From Streptomyces lydicus (GTDB taxonomy: Bacteria > Actinomycetota > Actinomycetes > Streptomycetales > Streptomycetaceae): a stretch of DNA of 64,000 nt. The stretch is from contig NZ_JNZA01000013.1 in assembly GCF_000717345.1 (NCBI RefSeq), positions 124,001 through 188,000 on the forward strand. The letters are read 5' to 3'. The position numbers were made by a program, and so were the translations under genes. Under the pieces are notes generated by a model. That model did not search any database, had not been told where the DNA came from, and was given only the letters and a program-made list of their open reading frames with translations. Shown here piece after piece: positions 14,098 to 24,500 of this stretch (its first letter is position 1; each line of letters begins with the position of its first letter).

Positions 14098-15336
14098 ATG
14101 GACAAGCGGGAGCGGGAGCGGCCCAGGGTCGTCCTGGGCGTCAGCGGCGGGATCGCCGCGTACAAGGCGTGTGAGCTGCTGCGGCGGCTGACCGAGTCCG
14201 GCCACGACGTCCGGGTGGTGCCGACCGCCTCGGCGCTGCACTTCGTCGGCGAGGCCACCTGGTCGGCGCTCTCCGGCAACCCGGCCACCACCGAGGTCTG
14301 GGAATCCGTGCACGAGGTCCCGCACGTCCGCATCGGTCAGGCCGCCGACCTCGTCGTGGTCGCCCCCGCCACTGCCGACATGCTGGCCAAGGCCGCCCAC
14401 GGCCTCGCCGACGACCTGCTGACCAACACGCTGCTGACCGCCCGCTGTCCGGTGATCTTCGCCCCCGCGATGCACACCGAGATGTGGGAGAACCCCGCCA
14501 CCCAGGAGAACGTCGCCACCCTGCGCCGCCGCGGCGCGCTCGTCATCGAGCCCGCGGTGGGCCGGCTGACCGGAGTCGACACCGGCAAGGGCCGCTTCCC
14601 CGACCCGGTGGAGATCTTCGAGCTCTGCCGCCGGGTCCTGGCCCGCGGCGAGCGGGGCGGCTTCGAGCCGGACCTGTCCGGCCGCCGGGTCGTGGTCACC
14701 GCCGGCGGCACCCGCGAGCCCCTGGACCCCGTCCGTTACCTGGGCAACCGCTCCTCGGGCAAGCAGGGCTACGCGCTCGCCGCCACCGCCGCGGCCCGCG
14801 GCGCCCAGGTCACCCTGATCGCGGGCAACACCGAGCTGCCCGACCCGGCCGGCGTCGACGTGATCCCCGTCGGCACCGCGCGCCAGCTCCGCGAGGCCGT
14901 GCTCAAGGCCGCGGCGGACGCCGACGCGGTGGTCATGGCCGCCGCCGTCGCCGACTTCCGGCCCGCCGTCTACGCCACCGGAAAGATCAAGAAGGTCGAG
15001 GGCCGGGAGCCGGAACCGATCGGGCTGGTCCGAAATCCGGACATCCTCGCCGAGCTGTCCGCCGACCGCGCCCGCCCCGGTCAGGTCGTCGTGGGCTTCG
15101 CCGCGGAGACCGACGACGTGCTCGCCAACGGCCGCGCCAAACTCGCCCGCAAGGGCTGTGACCTGCTGGTCGTCAACGAGGTGGGGGAGGACAAGGCGTT
15201 CGGTTCGGCGGAGAACGAGGCGGTCGTGCTGGCCTCCGACGGCAGTGAGACCCCGGTCCCGTACGGGCCGAAGGACGCCCTCGCGGACCGGGTCTGGGAC
15301 CTGGTGGTGCCCCGCCTGGCGGAGCGTTCGGCCTGA
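14098..15336 (+). CDS. coaBC: Bifunctional phosphopantothenoylcysteine decarboxylase / synthetase
   Basis: It couples phosphopantothenate to cysteine (CTP-dependent, CoaB) and decarboxylates the product (FMN-dependent, CoaC) in coenzyme A synthesis. The 412 residues start at ATG 14098, giving GVSGGIAAYKACELLRRL of the flavoprotein half; APAMHTEMWENPATQ is the substrate-recognition segment. The CoaB half follows from about residue 200, with VVVTAGGTREPLDPVRYLGNRSSGKQG. The frame is open to 14005, but the extra residues look unrelated and cover the rpoZ terminator. Confidence 0.95.
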   Translation: MDKRERERPRVVLGVSGGIAAYKACELLRRLTESGHDVRVVPTASALHFVGEATWSALSGNPATTEVWESVHEVPHVRIGQAADLVVVAPATADMLAKAAHGLADDLLTNTLLTARCPVIFAPAMHTEMWENPATQENVATLRRRGALVIEPAVGRLTGVDTGKGRFPDPVEIFELCRRVLARGERGGFEPDLSGRRVVVTAGGTREPLDPVRYLGNRSSGKQGYALAATAAARGAQVTLIAGNTELPDPAGVDVIPVGTARQLREAVLKAAADADAVVMAAAVADFRPAVYATGKIKKVEGREPEPIGLVRNPDILAELSADRARPGQVVVGFAAETDDVLANGRAKLARKGCDLLVVNEVGEDKAFGSAENEAVVLASDGSETPVPYGPKDALADRVWDLVVPRLAERSA

Positions 15337-15598
15337 TCCCGCGGTACGGCCGATTTCCGCCCCCCGGTCACCCCACCGGCCCCACAAAAACCGGCGTGTC
15401 CCCTTGACCCGGTACAGACTCAAGGTGATCGTCCTACCGTGAGGCGTGGTGTCCCAGGTCACCGGGGGTCCAGAAATCGAGACCGTGTGCCCGAACGCCA
15501 CATCCGACCGATAAACTGGCGAGTGGATCGGGCCGAGCGCAGCTCTCGGCCCTTCCGCCAATGATCAGCCAGCAGCCGCTGCAACCCCAGGGAGCGAT
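15337..15598 (+). promoter_or_regulatory. metK upstream region
   Basis: These 262 bp hold no gene. TTGACC at 15404 with a weak GATCGT 17 bases later is a possible sigma-HrdB promoter. GGGCCGAGC / GCTCTCGGCCC (about 15530-15552) makes a stable hairpin about 47 bp before the GTG of metK. I looked for SAM-riboswitch cores and did not find one. Confidence 0.4.
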
Positions 15599-16807
<1,209 letters not shown>

Positions 16808-16830
16808 GCCCGCTCACGTCGCTCGACCGA

Positions 16831-16867
16831 ACACGGCCCCGGACCGCTTGGCGGTGCGGGGCCGTGG
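16831..16867 (+). terminator. Intrinsic terminator after metK
   Basis: CACGGCCCCG and CGGGGCCGTG enclose a smaller ACCGC/GCGGT hairpin, 24 bp after the metK stop. Confidence 0.75.
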
Positions 16868-16918
16868 GCTGTCCACAGACCCGGACCGTTGTCCGACCCG
16901 TCTGCTAAGACTGGAGCT

Positions 16919-19063
16919 GTGAGCAGGGAGAACGGGCGGTCGGAGGTGGGTGTGGAGGCGTCGGGGACGGGGGAGCAGCTGGCGCTGATCCGGGAGGCCG
17001 TGCGGGAGAAGAAGGCCGACCGGGCCAAGCCGCGGACCTGGCGGGGGGCCGAGCTGGCGGCTGAGCTGCCGGTGGCGCGGGTGCTGGTGGACAAGGGGCT
17101 GGTGCACCTCGACCGGTACTTCGACTACGCGGTGCCGGCGGCCATGGACGCCGAGGCGCAGCCCGGGGTGCGGGTGCGGGTGCGGTTCGGTGCCGGGGAG
17201 AAGGGCGGCCGGCGCGAGGGCGGCAAGCTGGTCAGCGGCTTCATCGTGGAGCGGGTGGCGGAGAGCGAGTACCGCGGGGTGCTGGCGCCCCTCGCGCAGG
17301 TGCTGTCGCCGGAGCGGGTGCTGTCGCCGGAGCTGCTGGGGCTGTGCCGGGCGGTGGCGGACCGGTATGCGGGGACGCTGGCCGATGTGGTGCAGCTGGC
17401 GGTGCCGCCCCGGCGGGCCCGCGCCGAGGCCAAGCCCTCGCCGCCCCTGCTGGCGCCCAACGCCCCGCCAGAAGTGGGGAGTTGGGCCCGCTACGGCGCG
17501 GGGGCCGGGTTCCTTTCGGCGCTGACGCGCGGGGACGCGCCGCGGGCGGTGTGGACGGCGCTGCCGGGGGCGACCTGGCCGCAGGAGCTGGCGCGGGCGG
17601 CGGCCGCGGCGCTGGCGGGCGGGCGCGGCGCGCTGGTCGTGGTGCCCGACGGGCGGGCCGCGGCGCGGGTCGACGAGGCGCTCGGCGAGCTGATCGGGGA
17701 GGGCCGGCACGTACTGCTGACCGCCGATGCCGGGCCCGAGGAGCGATACCGCCGCTGGCTGGCGGTGAGCCGGGGCTCGGTGCGCGCCGTGATCGGGACG
17801 CGTGCGGCGATGTTCGCGCCGGTCGCCGACCTCGGGCTGGTGGCGCTGTGGGACGACGGCGACTCCAGCCACAGCGATCCGCACGCGCCGCAGCCGCACG
17901 CCAGGGAAGTGCTCATCCAGCGGTCGGTCAACGAGCGGGCCGGGTTCCTGCTGGGCGGCCTGAGCTGCACGGTCGAGGCCGCGCAGCTGGTGGAGACCGG
18001 CTGGGCGCGGCCGTTGACCGCGGAGCGCGAGCAGGTCCGGGCCGCGGCGCCGCTGGTGCGGACGATCGGTGAGGGCGACGAGGCGCGGGACGCCGCGGCC
18101 CGGGCCGCCCGGCTGCCGAGCATGGCCTGGCAGGTGGTGCGCGACGGGCTCACCCGGGGACCGGTGCTGGTGCAGGTGCCGCGCCGCGGTTACGCGCCCC
18201 GGCTCGCGTGCGAGCGGTGCCGCACCCCGGCCCGCTGCCGGGCCTGCGCCGGACCGCTGGAGGCCCAGGAGGCCGGCGCGCTCGCCTGTGCGTGGTGCGG
18301 GCGGGCGGAGCCCGACTGGCACTGCGCGGAGTGCGGGGGCGCGCGGCTCCGGGCCCAGATCGTCGGGGCCCGGCGGACGGCGGAGGAGCTGGGGCGGGCG
18401 TTCCCCGCGGTGCCGGTGCGCACGTCGGGGCGCGACCACGTGCTGACGACGGTGCCCGGCGCGCCGGCGCTGGTGGTGAGCACGCCCGGCGCGGAGCCGG
18501 TGGCCGAGGGGGACGGCTATGCCGCCGCGCTGCTGCTGGACGGCTGGGCGCTGCTGGGGCGGCCGGATCTGCGCGCCGGGGAGGAGGCGCTGCGCCGCTG
18601 GCTGGGCGCCGCCGCACTGGTGCGCGGCCAGGCGGCGGGCGGCACGGTCGCGGTGATCGCGGAGCCCACGCTGCGGCCGGTGCAGGCCCTGGTGCGCTGG
18701 GACCCGGTGGGCCATGCGGTCCGCGAGCTCGCCGAGCGGGCCGAGCTGGGCTTTCCGCCGGTGTCCCGGATGGCCTCGGTGGCGGGCCGCGGCGAGGATG
18801 TGGCGGAGCTGCTGCGTACGGCCGAACTCCCTTCGGGCGCTGAGGTGTTGGGGCCGGTTCCGCTGCCGGTGCCGGATGCCGGGCGGCCGCGCCGGCCGGG
18901 CGATCCCCCGCCGGGGGAGGAGTGGGAGCGGGCGCTCGTACGGGTCCGTCCCGGCCAGGGGGCGGCGCTCGCCGCGGCGCTCAAGGCGGCACGGGCGGCG
19001 CGGCTGGTCAAGCGGGAGGGCGAGGCGGTACGGGTCCGGATCGATCCGCCGGATCTGGGGTGA
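16919..19063 (+). CDS. priA: Replication-restart protein PriA homologue with degenerate helicase motifs
   Basis: Its 714 residues keep the PriA layout. The N-terminal 3'-DNA-binding domain contains VARVLVDKGLVHLDRYFDYAVP, a superfamily 2 core follows, and eight zinc cysteines lie in CERCRTPARCRACAG and CAWCGRAEPDWHCAECGG. The Walker A GxTGSGKT is replaced by LPGATWPQEL, and DEEH by WDDGD, so ATP hydrolysis is unlikely. That is known for actinobacterial PriA. GTG at 16919 is favoured because TAAGAC lies 7 bp upstream, as in leaderless Streptomyces messages; an upstream TTG would add ten residues. Confidence 0.9.
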   Translation: MSRENGRSEVGVEASGTGEQLALIREAVREKKADRAKPRTWRGAELAAELPVARVLVDKGLVHLDRYFDYAVPAAMDAEAQPGVRVRVRFGAGEKGGRREGGKLVSGFIVERVAESEYRGVLAPLAQVLSPERVLSPELLGLCRAVADRYAGTLADVVQLAVPPRRARAEAKPSPPLLAPNAPPEVGSWARYGAGAGFLSALTRGDAPRAVWTALPGATWPQELARAAAAALAGGRGALVVVPDGRAAARVDEALGELIGEGRHVLLTADAGPEERYRRWLAVSRGSVRAVIGTRAAMFAPVADLGLVALWDDGDSSHSDPHAPQPHAREVLIQRSVNERAGFLLGGLSCTVEAAQLVETGWARPLTAEREQVRAAAPLVRTIGEGDEARDAAARAARLPSMAWQVVRDGLTRGPVLVQVPRRGYAPRLACERCRTPARCRACAGPLEAQEAGALACAWCGRAEPDWHCAECGGARLRAQIVGARRTAEELGRAFPAVPVRTSGRDHVLTTVPGAPALVVSTPGAEPVAEGDGYAAALLLDGWALLGRPDLRAGEEALRRWLGAAALVRGQAAGGTVAVIAEPTLRPVQALVRWDPVGHAVRELAERAELGFPPVSRMASVAGRGEDVAELLRTAELPSGAEVLGPVPLPVPDAGRPRRPGDPPPGEEWERALVRVRPGQGAALAAALKAARAARLVKREGEAVRVRIDPPDLG

Positions 19064-19134
19064 GGCCCCGGCGCCGGGGCCGCGGACATGGCGCCGCCCC
19101 GGGACCGTGGGCGGTGAGCGGTCCCGGGGCGTTG
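19064..19134 (+). terminator. Tandem hairpins between priA and the convergent gene
   Basis: GGCCCCGG/CCGGGGCC (19066-19081) sits directly on the priA stop. CGCCCCGGGACCG/CGGTCCCGGGGCG (about 19095-19132) follows. They separate convergent transcription units and may act in both directions. Confidence 0.7.
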
Positions 19135-19187
19135 GCGAGCGATGCGCAGCGAGCCGCGCCGGTGGGGGGGGCAGTCCGGTGGGGGTG

Positions 19188-19742
19188 TCAGCCGTTGCGG
19201 GGGCCGGGGAAGGCGCCCGGGCGGGTCGGCTCCTCGCGGGAGGCCGCGGAGGGCTGGGTGGGCATCGAGCGGGCGGGGGGGACGGACGGCGTGCCGGGCA
19301 GTCCGTTGGCCATGGTCACCGCGCGGCCGGCGGCGGCGTCGGACGTGCGGACCACCGGCTCGGCGCCGCTGTCCGCGGCGGCGGGCTGGGCGGCCGTCCT
19401 GCGGGCACCGTAACGCCGGTGCACGGCCTGCTTGGTGACGCCGAGCGCCGAACCCACCGCGTCCCAGGAGAAGCCCAGCGAACGATCGAAGTCGACCGCC
19501 GCCGTGACGAGGGTTTCGACGCTGTCGCGCAGTTCCTGGGCGAGCCGCACGGTCGGGGCGGGCGCGCGTCCGTAGACGACGAAGCCCGCGGACGGGCCCG
19601 TACGCCGCGGCCGGTAGACGTTGCCGAGCTGGGCGGTCAGCGTGCGCAGTGCGTCCACCTGCCGGCGGACCCGCTCGATGTCCCGCACCAGGAGATGCAG
19701 GCTGGCGCGCGCCTGGGCGTCGTGGGTTGCGTGGTCGGCCAT
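19188..19742 (-). CDS. Conserved Streptomyces protein with a helix-turn-helix-like segment
   Basis: I do not recognise a named family for this 184-residue protein. Residues 10-60 are helical ([35 protein letters not shown]). Residues 95-112 ([21 protein letters not shown]) look like a helix-turn-helix of the kind that checks DNA. The last 70 residues are Pro/Ala-rich and probably disordered. ATG at 19742 has AGAGG seven bases upstream; a TTG two codons earlier is less likely. It is convergent with priA and divergent from fmt, with an inverted repeat in the shared upstream region. A DNA-binding role is an inference. Confidence 0.75.
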   Translation of the reverse strand: MADHATHDAQARASLHLLVRDIERVRRQVDALRTLTAQLGNVYRPRRTGPSAGFVVYGRAPAPTVRLAQELRDSVETLVTAAVDFDRSLGFSWDAVGSALGVTKQAVHRRYGARRTAAQPAAADSGAEPVVRTSDAAAGRAVTMANGLPGTPSVPPARSMPTQPSAASREEPTRPGAFPGPRNG

Positions 19743-19791
19743 GAGCAAGCCTCTCGAACCGGCGTGGAAAAGGTAAGTGGTGAAAGCGAGC

Positions 19792-19834
19792 GGGCCGCCA
19801 AAGCGGCCCGGTCGTAGGTCAATGCTGTTTGACC
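19792..19834. promoter_or_regulatory. Inverted repeats upstream of the HTH-like gene and fmt
   Basis: GGTCAA-6-TTGACC (19817-19834) is a perfect inverted repeat that also places a TTGACC hexamer on each strand. A GGGCCGC-CAAA-GCGGCCC hairpin (19792-19809) lies beside it, inside the presumed leader of the minus-strand gene. The first may be an operator, possibly for the 184-residue protein itself. Confidence 0.4.
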
Positions 19835-19994
19835 AACGCGACAGCAGCGCCTCTGGTCACGGTATGGGGGCGTGCGAGGTTTTGCGGGAGGCGCGGGAAA
19901 TGTCGTACGCCCCCTCGATCTCTCGGCATGACCTGGGCCAAGACCCCTAGACTGGTGCGTCGTTCCGCTGCGTGTGAGAGGTAGATCGCCACCC

Positions 19995-20939
19995 ATGAGG
20001 CTTGTCTTCGCCGGCACCCCCGAGGTCGCCGTACCCGCCCTCGATGCCCTGATCGCCTCGGAGCGGCATGACGTCGTGGCCGTCGTGACCCGGCCCGACG
20101 CGCCCGCAGGACGCGGCCGGCACCTGGTCGCGAGCCCCGTCGCGGAGCGCGCGGAGGAGGCCGGTATCGAGGTGCTCAAGCCCGCCAAGCCGCGCGACGA
20201 GGACTTCCTGGCCCGGCTGCGGGAGATCGCGCCGGACTGCTGCCCGGTGGTCGCCTACGGCGCGCTGCTGCCGAAGGCCGCACTCGACATCCCCGCCAAG
20301 GGGTGGGTCAATCTGCACTTCTCGCTGCTGCCCGCATGGCGCGGCGCCGCGCCCGTCCAGCACGCGGTGCTCGCCGGCGACGAGGTGACCGGCGCCTCCA
20401 CCTTCCAGATCGAGGAGGGCCTCGACTCCGGCCCGGTCTACGGGGTGTTGACCGAGGAAGTCCGCCCGACGGACACCAGCGGCGATCTGCTCACCCGGCT
20501 GGCGTTCGCCGGCTCCGGGCTGCTCGTCGCGACGATGGACGGCATCGAGGACGGCGCCCTCCAGGCGGTGCCGCAGCCCGCCGAGGGCATCACCCTCGCC
20601 CCGAAGATCGAGGTCGAGGACGCAAAGGTCGACTGGTCGGCACCGGCGCTCCGCGTCGACCGGCTGATCCGCGCCTGCGCGCCGGCGCCCGGGGCCTGGA
20701 CGGTCTTCCGCGGCGAGCGCCTGAAGCTGATCTCGGCCACCTCCGCCGAGGGCCACGCCGAGCCGGCCCTCGCCCCCGGCGAACTCGCCGTCACGAAGAA
20801 GGCGGTGTACGTCGGCACCGGCAGCCACCCCGTCGAGCCGCTCTGGGTGCAGCCGCAGGGCAAGAAGCCGATGAAGGCGGCGGACTGGGCGCGCGGCGTC
20901 CGCATCGAGGCGGGCGAGCGGCTGGGCGAGTCCGGCTGA
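19995..20939 (+). CDS. fmt: Methionyl-tRNA formyltransferase
   Basis: It formylates the initiator Met-tRNA using 10-formyl-tetrahydrofolate. The 314 residues begin [19 protein letters not shown]. They contain the catalytic Asn-His region [19 protein letters not shown] (near 104-122) and [17 protein letters not shown], followed by the C-terminal OB-like domain. ATG at 19995 is preceded by GAGAGG; TAGACT about 43 bp upstream is a good -10 box. rsmB follows, probably on the same transcript. Confidence 0.96.
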   Translation: MRLVFAGTPEVAVPALDALIASERHDVVAVVTRPDAPAGRGRHLVASPVAERAEEAGIEVLKPAKPRDEDFLARLREIAPDCCPVVAYGALLPKAALDIPAKGWVNLHFSLLPAWRGAAPVQHAVLAGDEVTGASTFQIEEGLDSGPVYGVLTEEVRPTDTSGDLLTRLAFAGSGLLVATMDGIEDGALQAVPQPAEGITLAPKIEVEDAKVDWSAPALRVDRLIRACAPAPGAWTVFRGERLKLISATSAEGHAEPALAPGELAVTKKAVYVGTGSHPVEPLWVQPQGKKPMKAADWARGVRIEAGERLGESG

Positions 20940-21043
20940 CGACGGGGCCGCGGCCGCCCGGGCCCTCCCCGCGCGCTGCCGCCGGCGCGCCCGCGTAGGC
21001 TGGGACGGCACCCTCCTCATCTCGTATCCGGAGCACCTTTTTC

Positions 21044-22477
21044 GTGAGTCAGCAGCCCCGTAGCCGCCCCGGCAAGCCCTATCGCCGTCCGAAGAAGGAC
21101 CCGGTCCGGATCCTCGCGTTCGAGGCGCTGCGGGCGGTCGACGAGCGGGACGCCTACGCCAACCTCGTCCTGCCGCCGCTGCTGCGCAAGGCGCGCGAGG
21201 GCGGCGACTTCGACACCCGGGACGCGGCGCTCGCCACGGAACTGGTCTACGGCTCGCTGCGGCGCCAGGGCACGTACGACGCGATCATCGCGCAGTGCGT
21301 GGACCGCCCGCTGCGCGAGGTGGACCCGCCGGTCCTGGACGTGCTGACGCTCGGCGCGCACCAGCTGCTGGGTACCCGCATCCCCACGCACGCCGCGGTC
21401 AGCGCCACCGTCGAGCTGGCGCGGGTGGTGCTGGGCGACGGGCGGGCCAAGTTCGTCAACGCGGTGCTCCGCAAGATCGCGGCCGATGACCTGGACGGCT
21501 GGCTGGAGCGGGTCGCCCCGGACTACGACGAGGACCCCGAGGACCACCTCGGCATCGTCCACGCCCACCCCCGCTGGATCGTCTCGGCACTGTGGGACGC
21601 CCTCGGCGGCGGCCGGGCCGGCATCGAGGACCTACTGGAGGCGGACAACGAGCGCCCCGAGGTGACGCTGGTGGCCCGGCCCGGCCGGGCCACCGCCGAG
21701 GAGCTGCTGGCCGCGGCCGGCGAGGAGAGCGCGCTGCCGGGCCGCTGGTCGCCGTACGCGGTCCGGCTCGCGGAGGGCGGCGAGCCGGGCGCGCTGGACC
21801 CGGTGCGCGAGGGGCGCGCCGGGGTGCAGGACGAGGGCAGCCAGCTGGTCGCCCTCGCGCTGGCGAACGCGCCGGTCGAGGGCGCCGACCGGCGCTGGCT
21901 CGACGGCTGCGCCGGCCCCGGCGGCAAGGCCGCCCTGCTCGCCGCGCTCGCCGCACAGCGCGGCGCCGCTCTGGTGGCCTCCGAGAAGCAGCCGCACCGG
22001 GCGCGTCTGGTGGCCCGGGCGCTGGACGGCAACCCCGGCCCGTACACGGTGATCGCGGCCGACGGCACCCGCCCGGCCTGGCAGCCCGGCAGCTTCGACC
22101 GCGTCCTGATGGACGTGCCGTGCACCGGCCTGGGCGCGCTCCGCCGCCGCCCGGAGGCGCGCTGGCGCCGCCGCCCCGAGGACCTCGACGGTTTCGCCCC
22201 GCTCCAGCGCGAGTTGCTGCGCCAGGCGCTCGCGGCGGTACGGGTCGGCGGCGTCGTCGGCTATGCGACCTGCTCGCCGCACCCGGCGGAGACCCGGGCC
22301 GTGGTCGAGGACGTCATCAAGGGCCGCGGCGGCCCGGCCGTGGACGTGGAGTGGATCGACGCCCGGCCGCTGATGCCCGGTGTGCCGGCCCTCGGCGACG
22401 GCCCGGACGTCCAGCTGTGGCCCCACCTGCACGGCACGGACGCGATGTACCTGGCCCTGCTGCGCCGCACGAGCTGA
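21044..22477 (+). CDS. rsmB: 16S rRNA m5C967 methyltransferase RsmB (Sun/Fmu)
   Basis: The 477 residues combine an N-terminal NusB-like RNA-binding domain (about 20-160, RILAFEALRAVDERDAYANL) with a class I methyltransferase domain. The SAM site reads DGCAGPGGKAALLAAL. The two catalytic cysteines are Cys360 in DVPCTGLGALRRRPEARW and Cys410 in YATCSPHPAE. It methylates C967 of 16S rRNA. GTG at 21044 has CCGGAGCACC upstream. The gene ends convergent with the P450 gene, 61 bp away. Confidence 0.95.
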   Translation: MSQQPRSRPGKPYRRPKKDPVRILAFEALRAVDERDAYANLVLPPLLRKAREGGDFDTRDAALATELVYGSLRRQGTYDAIIAQCVDRPLREVDPPVLDVLTLGAHQLLGTRIPTHAAVSATVELARVVLGDGRAKFVNAVLRKIAADDLDGWLERVAPDYDEDPEDHLGIVHAHPRWIVSALWDALGGGRAGIEDLLEADNERPEVTLVARPGRATAEELLAAAGEESALPGRWSPYAVRLAEGGEPGALDPVREGRAGVQDEGSQLVALALANAPVEGADRRWLDGCAGPGGKAALLAALAAQRGAALVASEKQPHRARLVARALDGNPGPYTVIAADGTRPAWQPGSFDRVLMDVPCTGLGALRRRPEARWRRRPEDLDGFAPLQRELLRQALAAVRVGGVVGYATCSPHPAETRAVVEDVIKGRGGPAVDVEWIDARPLMPGVPALGDGPDVQLWPHLHGTDAMYLALLRRTS

Positions 22478-22538
22478 GCGACGGCCGGATTCCCCGGGCG
22501 CATCCGGCGCCGTCGTGGTGTGCGCGGAGCCGTCGGCG

Positions 22539-23705
22539 TCAGCTGTGCAGTGTGACGGGGAGAGCCGTCAGCCGGCTTCCTTGCAGCCCGCCGAGGGTGG
22601 CCTGCCGGAGCTCGGTGAAGGGGATGGCGAGGCAGGCGTCGGGAAAGTCCGTTCGCAGCACCGTGGCCACCGCGCGCAGTTCGAGTTGTGCGAGTCGAGC
22701 GCCGACGCAGAAGTGCGGGCCGGCGCCGAAGGCCAGGTCCGGCCCGGGTGAGCGGGCGGCGTCGGTGTTGATTCCCTGGATGTCGACGAGCACGGGTGCG
22801 CGGGAGGGAAGTCGCGTCCCGGCGAGTTCCAGCTCGGTGGTGGTGAACCGCCAGAGGGTCAAAGGGGCGGGCGGGTGCTGCCTGAGCGTCTCACGGACCA
22901 GTTCGTCGATGCTCCCCTCGTCGGCCGGGGGCCGGTGCGGGCGGTCCGCGAGGGCGTACGCCATAACGGTGCCGAGGGCGGCGTCGGTGGTGAGCTGTCC
23001 GGCGAAGATCAGCGCGAACAAGTGGTACTGCAGCTGCTCCTGGGTGGTGTGTGCGGGGACTCGGTCACGCAGCTCGGCGGCGAGGCCCCGGCGGTTGTCG
23101 CCGAGCCCGGAAGCGGCGAGTGCGGTGAGTGCGGCGATTGCGCTGCCCTGGGCGCCGGGTTGGTTGCTGAGCATCCGCCTGCAGGCGTCGGCTGCCCGGT
23201 CGACGTGTTCGAGGGGGATGCCGAGCAGGTCGAGCAGGACGGTGAGCGGATAGCGGGTGGTGAAGCCCGCCATGAGGTCGATCTCCGTGCGGTCGGCGGC
23301 GAGTTCGGTGAGTAACTCCCGGGCGATCGCGTGGATCCGACCGGACTGCTCGCTGATCCGTTGGGCGTTGAGGAGCGGGGCGTGGGCGCGTCGCAGTTCG
23401 GCGTGTTCGGGGCCGTCGAGGGTGGTGAGGGACGGCTGCTCGGCGGCGGTCTGCTCAAGTCCGGCGGAGCGACGATCCCAGCCGGGAGGCGCGAACGCGG
23501 GGTCCTTGGAGATCCGGGGGTCGAGGAGCACCTCGCGTGCCAGGGCGTTGTCGGTCACGATCCAGGCCCGTCCTCCGGCCGGGGCGTCCACTTGGACGAG
23601 GGGGCCGGCGGCGCGCAGGGCGGCGTGGACCGGGTCGGGTTCGGTGATGCCGCGGACGGTTGCGGCGAACGGGTCGATGCCCTCGAGGTAGGGGGCGTTC
23701 AGCAT
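22539..23705 (-). CDS. Cytochrome P450 with a shortened meander
   Basis: A soluble bacterial P450 of about 388 residues; its substrate is unknown. Counting from an alternative ATG at 23717, the heme ligand is Cys337 in FGAGPHFCVGARLAQLE, ETLR (276-279) is the K-helix ExxR, and FAGQLTTD (238-245) is the I-helix oxygen site. From INTDAARSPGPD to LAFG the meander is about ten residues shorter than in CYP107-type enzymes. ATG 23705 is chosen because GGAG lies six bases upstream. The gene is divergent from a MarR regulator and sits between housekeeping genes, so it looks like an accessory insertion. No ferredoxin gene is adjacent. Confidence 0.93.
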   Translation of the reverse strand: MLNAPYLEGIDPFAATVRGITEPDPVHAALRAAGPLVQVDAPAGGRAWIVTDNALAREVLLDPRISKDPAFAPPGWDRRSAGLEQTAAEQPSLTTLDGPEHAELRRAHAPLLNAQRISEQSGRIHAIARELLTELAADRTEIDLMAGFTTRYPLTVLLDLLGIPLEHVDRAADACRRMLSNQPGAQGSAIAALTALAASGLGDNRRGLAAELRDRVPAHTTQEQLQYHLFALIFAGQLTTDAALGTVMAYALADRPHRPPADEGSIDELVRETLRQHPPAPLTLWRFTTTELELAGTRLPSRAPVLVDIQGINTDAARSPGPDLAFGAGPHFCVGARLAQLELRAVATVLRTDFPDACLAIPFTELRQATLGGLQGSRLTALPVTLHS

Positions 23706-23805
23706 CTGGGGCTCCATGAGTAGGGGGAGGGGCGGGGGAGCGATTGCGACCCGGTGCGGGCCGCAATCCGCTACGCCTCCACGTCAAGTGGCTTCATGGG
23801 CGAGA

Positions 23806-23835
23806 TACTTCATCATGAAGTAACTTCGTGAGGAA
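23806..23835. promoter_or_regulatory. Palindromic MarR-type operator between P450 and regulator
   Basis: TACTTCAT-C-ATGAAGTA (23806-23822) is a perfect 17-bp palindrome, the size MarR dimers bind. A second, weaker copy, ACTTC-gtgag-GAAG, follows immediately (23823-23836), and another CTTCAT half-site lies at 23792. The AT-rich block contrasts with the surrounding GC-rich DNA and lies between the two divergent genes. Confidence 0.75.
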
Positions 23836-23913
23836 GCTATGCTGCTCGGCGACAGGGTGTCAACGCGTGCCGGCGAAATGAACCGTCGGCGGCAAGGGGA
23901 AGGGAGGGGCCCG

Positions 23914-24402
23914 GTGGACGAATCGGTGCCCGGTGGCGTCGCGGCGCAGCGCGAGCAGTTGGCGGAAGCCCTCAGGGCCTACGGTGCGAGCTTCACCGAA
24001 CTGGGCCGACGCTTCGCCGCTCAGCTCGGCGTGCACTCCACCGATGCTTTCGCTCTGCTGGAGATCGCCTCCGCCGAAGCCAGGGGCGTCCCGCTGTCCC
24101 CGGCTCTGCTCGGCAACCGCATCCCCCTGTCCTCGGGGGCCATGACCGCACTGCTCAACCGCCTCGAACGGGCCGGGTACGTCATCCGCACCCGCGAACA
24201 CACCGACCGGCGCATCGTCACCCTGCGCAGCACCCCCCAGGCCAAGGAACGCGCGGAGGCGTTCTTCGGCCCCGTCAACGCACGCCAGGACGCCGTCTTG
24301 TCCCGGTACCCGTCCGAGCTGCTTCAGCAACTGGAGACCGTCCTGACCCAACTGCGCTCCACCATGGACACGCCGCTCACAGGGCAAGCCGGGGACGTGT
24401 GA
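23914..24402 (+). CDS. MarR-family transcriptional regulator
   Basis: The protein has 162 residues from GTG 23914, which is preceded by AAGGGAGGGG. The winged helix is seen in [57 protein letters not shown] is the typical wing. An ATG at 23839 with GAGG in front would add 25 residues, but their codons are poor in third-position GC and the start would touch the operator. It most likely represses itself and the divergent P450, released by a small ligand. Confidence 0.88.
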   Translation: MDESVPGGVAAQREQLAEALRAYGASFTELGRRFAAQLGVHSTDAFALLEIASAEARGVPLSPALLGNRIPLSSGAMTALLNRLERAGYVIRTREHTDRRIVTLRSTPQAKERAEAFFGPVNARQDAVLSRYPSELLQQLETVLTQLRSTMDTPLTGQAGDV

Positions 24403-24500
24403 CGGCGGATCGACCGCCCGGCATGCCGGGGGCGGCGCCCGCCGGCGTCCGGTGCCGTCCCGCCGCCGTCGGTGTGCGGGCGGGACGCCATACTGGGGGC

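Noticed and set aside
15337..15598. SAM riboswitch before metK
   Set aside because: No SAM-I, SAM-II or SAM-IV core could be found; only one simple hairpin is present.
19817..19834. Divergent promoters from the two TTGACC hexamers
   Set aside because: Neither direction has an acceptable -10 box at 16-19 bp; only the inverted repeat is retained.
23839..23913. Longer MarR start at ATG 23839
   Set aside because: A GAGG precedes it, but the extra 25 codons have poor third-position GC and the start would abut the operator; GTG 23914 has AAGGGAGGGG.
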